A stretch of 40,404 bases of DNA from 66-474 sp036568625 (lineage in GTDB: Bacteria > Pseudomonadota > Gammaproteobacteria > Xanthomonadales > Rhodanobacteraceae): the NCBI GenBank assembly GCA_036568625.1, contig DATCSF010000010.1, positions 1 through 40,404 on the forward strand, read 5' to 3'. The position numbers and the translations under genes are program-made. Under the pieces are notes generated by a model, which was given only the letters and a program-made list of their open reading frames with translations, did not search any database and was not told the DNA's origin. Shown one piece after another: positions 25,567 through 32,504 of the stretch. How positions within the stretch are numbered: position 1 is the stretch's first letter; every line of letters starts with the position of its first letter.

Positions 25567-26976
25567 TCAATTGTTCCCGAGATAGGCTTCCCGTATTTCG
25601 ACGGGTGCGAACGGCCAGGACTTGTTGACCCTGGCCCAGACCATGAACACCACCAGTCCGGCGACGATCCATGCGCCGGACAGGATCAGCGACAACGTCG
25701 AGGCCGACACATACACATAGATCCATCCGAGCATCGCCACCATGCATGGCAGCGGATACAACCATTGCCGATACGGCCGGCGCAAATCCGGCTGCCGCTT
25801 GCGCAACACCACCAGTGCGATGATCTGCGCGGCCGACTGCACGATGATCGTGGCGGCCAGCAGCATGTTGATGACTTCGGTCAGGTCGAAGAAGGTTCCC
25901 GCCGCCATCACCATGCCCATCGTCAGCAATGCCACGTGCGGAAAGCCGTGCTTCGCGTGCAGGCGTCCGAACGCGGACAGGAACACCTTGTCGTGCGCGG
26001 CCTGATAGGGCACGCGTGAACCGCCGAGCAGGCCCGCGAACACCGATGCGAACGCGGTGACGATGATCAGGATCGTCATGACCGCGGCTGCGGTGTGACC
26101 CCAACTGTGCTCGACCACCAGCGACGCGATCGACTTCGAGGTCGCGACCTCCTGCCACGGCACCACGCCCATCACGCTGATGTTGAGGGCGAGGTAGACG
26201 AACATCATCGCGATCACCGAGATCAGGATGGAACCCGGCATCGTGCGGCCGGGATTGCGCAATTCGTCGCCCATGTAGGCGGAGGTGAAATAGCCGAGGT
26301 AGTCGTAGATGCCGATGATCAGCCCCGCGCCGAGCCCCAAAAAGAAACGGCTGCCGAAGGCATCGGCGGGATAGGTGAACGCCAGATCCGGGTGGAAATC
26401 GCTGAATCCCGCCGCAGACGTTCCGACCACCGCAACCAGCATGACGATCCACAGCGCAACCGTGATCGCGCGGATCGATTCGATCCGGCGGTACAGCAGA
26501 AACACCACCAGAAAACTCGCCAACACGCTGATGAGGTGCACCGCCGTCCAGCTCATGTGCGGGAAAAAGAAGCCGAGGTACTCGACCATCCCGATGATGC
26601 CGGTCGACATGATCAACGGGATCGTCAGCAGCACTGTCCAGATGAAAAGGAACGGCATCAGCTTGCCGGTGCGGTACTGGAACGCTTCGCGCAAATACAC
26701 ATAGGTGCCGCCCGCGCCCGGCATCGCCGCGCCCAGTTCCGCCCACACCATGCCGTCGCATGCGGCCAGGATCGCGCCCGCTATCCAACCGACGATCGCC
26801 TGCGGCCCACCCATCACGGCGACCATGATCGGGATCGTGATGAACGGCCCGATGCCGCACATCTGCGTCATGTTGATCGCGGTGCCGGAAAACAGCCCGA
26901 TCGATCGATGGAAACCGGCGCCGTGTGCGGGCCTGCTGGTTTCCGCTGCGTGTTTGCTGATTTCCGCTACTGGCAT
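25567..26976 (-). CDS. APC superfamily permease, candidate glucosamine importer
   Basis: The 469-residue protein has about 12 hydrophobic helices and APC hallmarks: GIGPFITIPIMVA in helix 1, PGAGGTYVYLREAF, a helix 6 region with GIYDYLGYFTSAYMGDELRNP, and SRVPYQAAHDK. By family it is an amino acid/polyamine permease. It sits between a TonB receptor and an exo-glucosaminidase and no other inner membrane sugar transporter is present, so import of D-glucosamine, an amino sugar, is a reasonable inference. GGAAA precedes the ATG by seven bases. Amino acid transport unrelated to the locus remains possible. Confidence 0.9.
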   Translation of the reverse strand: MPVAEISKHAAETSRPAHGAGFHRSIGLFSGTAINMTQMCGIGPFITIPIMVAVMGGPQAIVGWIAGAILAACDGMVWAELGAAMPGAGGTYVYLREAFQYRTGKLMPFLFIWTVLLTIPLIMSTGIIGMVEYLGFFFPHMSWTAVHLISVLASFLVVFLLYRRIESIRAITVALWIVMLVAVVGTSAAGFSDFHPDLAFTYPADAFGSRFFLGLGAGLIIGIYDYLGYFTSAYMGDELRNPGRTMPGSILISVIAMMFVYLALNISVMGVVPWQEVATSKSIASLVVEHSWGHTAAAVMTILIIVTAFASVFAGLLGGSRVPYQAAHDKVFLSAFGRLHAKHGFPHVALLTMGMVMAAGTFFDLTEVINMLLAATIIVQSAAQIIALVVLRKRQPDLRRPYRQWLYPLPCMVAMLGWIYVYVSASTLSLILSGAWIVAGLVVFMVWARVNKSWPFAPVEIREAYLGNN

Positions 26977-27082
26977 GTCGTGTTTCCGGTCGGATGCTGC
27001 AACGGCGGCGCGTGTATCAAGGTCAGGTCAGTCCGCCGCGCGTCCGTGAATGCCGGCGGGAGAACGCGATCAGCCCCTTTGT

Positions 27083-27177
27083 CGTCATTCCCGCGAAAGC
27101 GGGGATCCACAGTCTTTGCAATCGGGAAGCATAAAGTCACCGGGTCCCGGATATCGCTTCGCGATTCCGGGATGACG
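27083..27177. repeat. Dispersed CGTCAT repeat, full copy C
   Basis: It begins CGTCATTCCCGCGAAAGCGG and ends GATTCCGGGATGACG. The left half has GGGATCCACAGTCTTT and the right half AAAGTCACCGGGTCCC, so it is two inverted half copies like copy B. It lies in the 247-bp gap between the TonB receptor and the permease and may reduce read-through. Confidence 0.75.
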
Positions 27178-27223
27178 AGCAAAATCGCGAAACGCGGATG
27201 CCGTGCACATCCGCGCCGCCCTG

Positions 27224-30200
27224 TCAGAACTGCCCGCGTATGCCGACCATGTACATGCGCTCGAAGAAATTCGAATGCGCGGGCTGGTCGGGCCACACGA
27301 GGTAGAACCGCTGGTACTCGTTCGTGAGATTGGTGCCCTGCACGAACACCTGCGCGTACTTGTTGATCTTGTACGACACCGACGCGTCGACGTACTTCTG
27401 CGGCGCTTCGTACATTTCCAGCCCCGCGATCGCGCCCACGTTGGCCGAAACGGCGCGCCGCGACCGATAGTTGTAGGCCACGCGCGCCTGGAAGTGGTCG
27501 TCCTGGTACCACAGGATCAGGTTGCCGGATTTCTTGGAGTTGTCCTGGAACGGAATCTTGTTGCCGGCAAGATCCGTCTGCCCCGAGTCGCTGGGCGCAT
27601 AGGTCGCGTTGAATTCCATGCCGGTGTTGTGCAGCAACCCCGGCAGGAACGTGAAGGCCTGGCGGTAATCGAACTCCGCGCCATGGATGCTGTTGCCGGT
27701 GCCCTGCACCGGCTCGGTGATCACCACGCAGCGGTTGCGCACCACGCCGTCCTCGTCGGGCAGCGTGCAATTGATCACGCTGCCGCTCTCGATGAAGCTC
27801 TGCACGTTGATCCGGAAGAACGCCAGGCTGACCATGCTCGAAGGATTGATGTAGTACTCGAGCGACGCGCCGTAGTTCTTGGAGCGCCATGGATCGAGAT
27901 TCGGATTGCCGTCCGAATTGCCGCCCGCCACGCGGAACAGCGTCGGCTGGCCCGGCACCACGGTCAGTGAATAGTTCAGCGACAAGCCGCCGCCCCAGGT
28001 ACTGAGGTCGAGCGGCATCATGTTCTTCGAATACGCGAGCCGCAGTTTCAGGTCGTCGGTGAGATCGATCGCGAAGTTGGCCGCCGGCAGGTAGTCCCGG
28101 TAGCTGCGTCGGGTGAGCTGGGTGCCGGCATCGGCCGCCTCCACGCCGTAGGGCGCGGGTGCGCCGGTCAGATGCTGGGTGATGTCCAGGTTGGTGTTGA
28201 TCACGCGCATCCCGACGTTCGCGGCATACGGCATGCTGCCGATATTGCCGTCCAGATCGAGTTGCAGGTAAGCCGACGTTTCCTTCATCCACACCGCCCA
28301 GGTGCGGCCCGGTGACACTTGCCGGCGCGTGTCGGGATACAGCGAATGCCAGTACGCCTCCGGGTTGTCCATCGCGGACGGATCGACGGCCCAGAAGGTG
28401 ATGCCCGAGCCGAGCAGATTGGTGTACTGCTTCCAGTTGTTGGCGAGCGGCGGCGGCGTCTGCGACAGATGCTGCGCGGACAAGGGCCCTGCGCGGAAGA
28501 AACCCTGCGCGTTGCCGGCCGAACACGAATCGTCGTCCAGCACCACGTCGGCCGCGACATAACGCACCAGGCAACCATTCGGGTCGCTGGCGCCCATGCC
28601 AGCGTACACCGGCGTGATGAACGTGAAGCCGATGTTGTCGGCGCTGCGGATGCTGTTGCGGACACCGAAATCGAGCTTGATGCCATTGTCGAAGTTGTAA
28701 TGACCGTCGAAGCGCACCGCGCTCAGGCCCACCTTGCGGTCGTAACTGCCGTCGGACTCCAGCGTCTTCATCGACCAGCCATCCGGATTCGCGAAATTGC
28801 TGGCGAGCGCGTCAGGCAGGCTGACGCCGAGATTCCGATAGCGGAAGTCCGCGGTGAACGGAATCGTGTTCGCCGGAATGCCGTTGTCGTTGAACACCCG
28901 GTTGCCGCCCAGCTCGGCGGGATAGATGTACGTCCCGGGAGGCGCCGCGTCTTCCGGGTCGTTCGGCCACTGCGCGCCGTCGGCGTTGGCGATGTTGAGG
29001 TCGGTTTCAAGGTTCACCTGATGCGCCGAGTCGCGAATGCCGCGCAAGGTGCCGGTGAACGGTCCGCCATTGTCGAAGTCGACCTGGACATTGAAATTCC
29101 TCGCGATCGAATTCGTCCGCGTGATTTGCGAAAACGATTCGACGTCGCCCGGCCACTTCTTGTAGACCTGCGTGGTGTAGATGTTCATGTTCTGCCACGG
29201 CGGATCGTCGGGCGTGCCGTACTGGCCGCCGACGCTGGCGCCGGTATTGCGCGAACTCACCGGCACGTAGGTCGCACCTTGCCAGTCGAGCGAATTGAAC
29301 TGGATGCCGACGTTCCGGTCGTAGCGGTCCTGGCGCGCGAAGAAGAGATCACTGGTCAGGGTGAAGCCGCCGCCGAGATCCATCTGGAACGAAGCATTGC
29401 CGGACTTGCGCCGGCGCTGGGTGGTGGTGTCGTACAGCGCGATGTTCTGGCTGCCCATGAACACGGCGTCGGACTTGCCATCGCCGTTGACGTCAACGCT
29501 GCCATCCGGGTTCTGTTTGATGTCGGGCGGGATCGGCGCATTGCCCCACGGCGTGAGGAACCCGTAGTAGCTGTCCGCGCTGATCGCGTTCTCGCCGTTC
29601 AGCACCACGCCGTACTGGTCGAGGCCTTCGTTCGAGTTTTCGGTGGTGGTGTCGGAAAAATCGCCCGACAGCAACAGGCCCCAGCGTCCGCCCGCGTTGT
29701 AGGAAATCAGGCCGCTGGCCGCCTCGCCCCACTTGTCGGTGGCATCGCCATACTGTCCGTGCGCGGAATAGCTGTAGGTGAACCCGTTCGGCAGGTCCCA
29801 CGGCCGATAGGTATGCAGGTTCAAATCACCGCTGATGCCCGAATCGAGCATGTTGGCGGTCGGCGACTTGATCACGTCCACGCCACGGAACAGCGTGGCG
29901 GGCAGCATCTCGAAATCGGGCTGCTGCGAATCGATCTGGTTCGGCGTGATGAATACCTCGCCGTTCAACATCGTGCCCACTTCCGGCAGGCCGCGCACGT
30001 CCACCGAGGTGCCGACGCCGGCGTCGCGGTTGATCTGCACGCCGGTGACGCGCTGCAACGCGTCGGTGATGGTGACGTCGGGCAACTGGCCGATGCTTTC
30101 GGCGGTGATGCTGTCCTGGATGTTGGGCGCAACGCGCTTCAGCTCGATGGCGCGCATCTGCGATGCGCGCACACCCACCACGTTGACCACCGACAAGGTC

Positions 30201-30400
30201 TGCGCGTTTTCGTTTTCCGCCTCGCCCTGTTTGGCCTTGTTTTTCCTGGCCTCTGGCTGGCCGGAAGCTGGTGCGGATTGCGTGGTCGCTTGCGCCGACG
30301 CGTCGGGGGCCTGCGGTGACGCAGCTGCTGACGTCGCGACCACTGCGAACAGCGACGCCGAGATGGCGAGAAACAAGGGACTTTTGCGATGGATGGGCAT
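27224..30400 (-). CDS. TonB-dependent receptor, candidate chito-oligosaccharide transporter
   Basis: The 1058-residue outer membrane protein has a signal peptide (about residues 1-27), a low-complexity Ala/Gln linker, a TonB box candidate (TLSVVNVVG, 68-76), a plug domain (DALQRVTGVQINRDAGVGTS, VDVRG) and a 22-stranded barrel that ends in phenylalanine (GIRGQF). Size and plug match the Xanthomonas/Caulobacter-type receptors for carbohydrates. Residues 303-311 form DVNGDGKSD, a calcium-loop pattern, in a predicted extracellular loop. A GAGGGG box precedes the ATG. Its neighbours point to chito-oligosaccharides as substrate, which is inference. Confidence 0.93.
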   Translation of the reverse strand: MPIHRKSPLFLAISASLFAVVATSAAASPQAPDASAQATTQSAPASGQPEARKNKAKQGEAENENAQTLSVVNVVGVRASQMRAIELKRVAPNIQDSITAESIGQLPDVTITDALQRVTGVQINRDAGVGTSVDVRGLPEVGTMLNGEVFITPNQIDSQQPDFEMLPATLFRGVDVIKSPTANMLDSGISGDLNLHTYRPWDLPNGFTYSYSAHGQYGDATDKWGEAASGLISYNAGGRWGLLLSGDFSDTTTENSNEGLDQYGVVLNGENAISADSYYGFLTPWGNAPIPPDIKQNPDGSVDVNGDGKSDAVFMGSQNIALYDTTTQRRRKSGNASFQMDLGGGFTLTSDLFFARQDRYDRNVGIQFNSLDWQGATYVPVSSRNTGASVGGQYGTPDDPPWQNMNIYTTQVYKKWPGDVESFSQITRTNSIARNFNVQVDFDNGGPFTGTLRGIRDSAHQVNLETDLNIANADGAQWPNDPEDAAPPGTYIYPAELGGNRVFNDNGIPANTIPFTADFRYRNLGVSLPDALASNFANPDGWSMKTLESDGSYDRKVGLSAVRFDGHYNFDNGIKLDFGVRNSIRSADNIGFTFITPVYAGMGASDPNGCLVRYVAADVVLDDDSCSAGNAQGFFRAGPLSAQHLSQTPPPLANNWKQYTNLLGSGITFWAVDPSAMDNPEAYWHSLYPDTRRQVSPGRTWAVWMKETSAYLQLDLDGNIGSMPYAANVGMRVINTNLDITQHLTGAPAPYGVEAADAGTQLTRRSYRDYLPAANFAIDLTDDLKLRLAYSKNMMPLDLSTWGGGLSLNYSLTVVPGQPTLFRVAGGNSDGNPNLDPWRSKNYGASLEYYINPSSMVSLAFFRINVQSFIESGSVINCTLPDEDGVVRNRCVVITEPVQGTGNSIHGAEFDYRQAFTFLPGLLHNTGMEFNATYAPSDSGQTDLAGNKIPFQDNSKKSGNLILWYQDDHFQARVAYNYRSRRAVSANVGAIAGLEMYEAPQKYVDASVSYKINKYAQVFVQGTNLTNEYQRFYLVWPDQPAHSNFFERMYMVGIRGQF

Positions 30401-30497
30401 GCCTTTTACCCCTCATTGATTGATTTCAGGTTTGCCGGGATGCGCCGCTTGAACATGCACCCGGCGAGTTTTGATCCACGGTGTGTATTCGATCACC

Positions 30498-31556
30498 TCA
30501 TTCCCTCGTACTGCGCTCTGCAACAGGGCTCCGCGTTGGCGGATCGGGTATTAACCTGTCGAGATACCACCTTGCAGCACCCAGCACACCGTTCTGCCCG
30601 TGTTCCATCACGCGCACGGGAACACGTTCCAGGAACGCCCGCGCGCTCCGTTCGTGCAGGAACCGCGCCGCGAAACCGCTGTGTTGCAGCAGATCGAACA
30701 TCGAGGACAGGAAGCCGCCCGCGAGATACACGCCGCCTGCCGCCATGAAAACCATGGCAAGGTTGCCGGCGAAACTGCCCAACAGCGCACAGAACAATTC
30801 CACCGCTTCCATGGCTACCCGATCGGCACGTGTCCGCGCAGCGGTGGTGACCGCCTCCGGCGTTGTCAAATTCGGCAATTCGCCGTGCAATCCGCACAGC
30901 GTCAGATACAAAGTCAGCAAGCCCGGGCCCGACACGATGCGTTCGTACGCCACATAACCGCCGCGCGGTGCGAGACGCGCAAGCACCTCGCGCTCGCGAA
31001 TCGTTTGCGGCGCAAAGTCCACCTGTCCGGCTTCCGTCGCCATCACGCGGCCGCGAGCTCGGCCGGGCAGGTGCACGGCAGCGCCCAGGCCCGTGCCCGG
31101 CCCGACCACCAGGGTCGGACCTTCTGCGCGGATATCGGGCCCGCACAGCAGTCGGCAGTCCAGATTGCGGGCATCCTCGAGCGCATGTCCCAGCGCCTCG
31201 AAGTCGTTGATCACGGCAACGTCGTCAAACGCCAAGGCCTCGCACAACTGCGAAATTTGAATAGGCCAGGCGAGGTGGTCGTGAATGACCTCGCCACCCA
31301 CCACTTGGCCTGCGCATGCAAGCACGCAGCGCCGCACCGGGACGGTGGCATCGGCCTCCACAAACGACCGCAACAAGTCCGGCAGGCCCGAATAATCGCG
31401 GCAATCAAATTTGCGCCAGGCCAGGATTTCGACTGATCGCTCGCGTAACGCCTGCACCAACGCGACCCGCGCGTGCGTGCCGCCCACGTCCGCAGCCAAG
31501 AACGGTTGCGCCGAAACCGCGGTTGATCGACCCGGTTGAGTGACTGCTGCGTCCAT
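30498..31556 (-). CDS. glk: Glucokinase family protein, candidate glucosamine kinase
   Basis: The 352-residue protein belongs to the bacterial glucokinase family (ASKHA fold). Motifs are the phosphate loop ADVGGTHARVAL, VINDFEALGHAL with the catalytic aspartate, VVGPGTGLG, and the adenosine site MAAGGVYLAGG. It phosphorylates a hexose with ATP in the cytoplasm. In this locus the natural hexose would be glucosamine, giving glucosamine 6-phosphate, although glucose is the family default. It is the first gene of the locus, preceded by the LacI-type operator, and ends 97 bp before the receptor start. No glucosamine-6-phosphate deaminase lies in the window. Confidence 0.92.
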   Translation of the reverse strand: MDAAVTQPGRSTAVSAQPFLAADVGGTHARVALVQALRERSVEILAWRKFDCRDYSGLPDLLRSFVEADATVPVRRCVLACAGQVVGGEVIHDHLAWPIQISQLCEALAFDDVAVINDFEALGHALEDARNLDCRLLCGPDIRAEGPTLVVGPGTGLGAAVHLPGRARGRVMATEAGQVDFAPQTIREREVLARLAPRGGYVAYERIVSGPGLLTLYLTLCGLHGELPNLTTPEAVTTAARTRADRVAMEAVELFCALLGSFAGNLAMVFMAAGGVYLAGGFLSSMFDLLQHSGFAARFLHERSARAFLERVPVRVMEHGQNGVLGAARWYLDRLIPDPPTRSPVAERSTRE

Positions 31557-31584
31557 GACGCCTCACGCGACGTGAACGGTCGCC

Positions 31585-31613
31585 AGTGTGAGCAGTGATG
31601 ACACCGGTGTCAA
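31585..31613 (-). promoter_or_regulatory. Promoter and LacI-type operator of the amino-sugar locus
   Basis: TGACACCGGTGTCA (31599-31612) is a perfect 14-bp palindrome with the central CG of LacI-family operators. On the minus strand TTGACA (31613-31608) overlaps it and is followed after 17 bases by CACACT (31590-31585), a weak -10. Transcription would start near 31578, 22 bases before the kinase ATG. Overlap with the -35 fits repression. No second copy was found near the receptor, permease or GH2 starts. Confidence 0.65.
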
Positions 31614-31696
31614 TTTGCGCTGCAACAACCCGTTTGCGCACTTTGTGGCCCGCACGCAGCCCAGATGGAATATCGCGTTTCGACACGGCAGGCAGC

Positions 31697-31731
31697 GATG
31701 CGACGCATCAAACATGCTGCGACACAGCATG
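31697..31731 (-). terminator. Possible terminator hairpins after the lipoprotein gene
   Basis: CATGCTG (31713-31719) pairs with CAGCATG (31725-31731) around a five-base loop. Read on the minus strand it is followed by TTT and a second palindrome, GATGCG/CGCATC (31697-31709). The U-tract is short. The rest of this 328-bp gap shows only the kinase promoter and operator. Confidence 0.4.
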
Positions 31732-31884
31732 CTTGGACCCTGCGCGGCGGTGCTTCCGGGTTCGGCAACCCCCGACGATGTGGCCCTGCTCTGGAAGTCG
31801 AACGGCCAGCCGTCAAGACGGCAATAGCGCAGACGCTTCAGGTCGCACCACGATCCAAAGTAGGTGCGGACCGGCGGTCGGTCG

Positions 31885-32316
31885 TCAGTCGTGTGTCCCG
31901 TCGGGCGCTTTCGGCTTGGCGCGCTGCGCGCGAATCGCCTTTGCGTCCAGCCGCTCGATGCGCATGATCCCACAGTGGTCGCCGCCGGCAATCACCGCAT
32001 CACGATTGGAGCTCACCAGGCCATCCTGCGACGTAAGGCCGATCATGCCCGCTGTGGATTGCAAACCCAGGCAAGGGCCCACCAGTTGCAGGCGATAAGC
32101 CTGGACCGGACTGGTCCAGACCACGACGTAGCCAAGCTGGTTCGAATCCCAACTGTACAACGATGTGAAGTTGAACCACGGCACCGTACCCTGCACGTAC
32201 TTGCCGTAGTCGATCGCCTTGTCCGCATGACGCGCGGAGGATTCGCGCGCGGGTTGTTGGGCGCAGGCGGTCAACAAGACCGCCAGCAGGAGCGGAATCC
32301 ACTCGAAGCGACGCAT
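31885..32316 (-). CDS. Small lipoprotein, DUF6491-like
   Basis: The 143-residue product has a lipoprotein signal with lipobox LLTAC (cysteine 18), so it is likely anchored to a membrane. The mature part has VVVWTSPVQAYRLQLVGPC, IGLTSQDGLV and GDHCGIMRIERLD. These resemble the pattern I recall for DUF6491, small lipoproteins common in Xanthomonadales: a hydrophobic 'W.....Y.L.L...C' strand, 'LTS..G' and 'D.V..G..C.I..I..LD'. Two cysteines (82 and 115) may form a disulfide. Function is unknown. It lies downstream of the M28 peptidase but beyond that gene's terminator. Confidence 0.75.
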   Translation of the reverse strand: MRRFEWIPLLLAVLLTACAQQPARESSARHADKAIDYGKYVQGTVPWFNFTSLYSWDSNQLGYVVVWTSPVQAYRLQLVGPCLGLQSTAGMIGLTSQDGLVSSNRDAVIAGGDHCGIMRIERLDAKAIRAQRAKPKAPDGTHD

Positions 32317-32399
32317 GACGTCCCACCTCGTGGAAGGGAGGGACTTCCATCATCCTCCCGCCATCGTCCGGGTGCAATCTGCGCACCCAGACAAGCCAA

Positions 32400-32424
32400 C
32401 CCCGCACGCATTGCGCGTGCGGGG
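32400..32424 (-). terminator. Intrinsic terminator of the M28 peptidase gene
   Basis: CCCCGCACGC (32400-32409) pairs perfectly with GCGTGCGGGG (32415-32424) around a five-base loop. Read on the minus strand it is followed by a T-rich tract (TTGGCTTGTCT). It lies 80 bp past the peptidase stop. Confidence 0.7.
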
Positions 32425-32504
32425 TCAGCAGCGTCATCTTCGACAGGTTGGATCGAGCGTAGTGACTCCCCGACTTGGGATTCGGCAACAGCCGCTGGCC
32501 CCAC

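Noticed and set aside
28319..30319. A 666-codon plus-strand frame opposite the TonB receptor.
   Set aside because: Val/Arg/Asp-rich antisense shadow of the receptor gene; no motif or ribosome site.
30547..30570. GGTAT...ATACC partial palindrome, considered as a second regulator site.
   Set aside because: It lies inside the coding part of the kinase gene and its codons are ordinary there.
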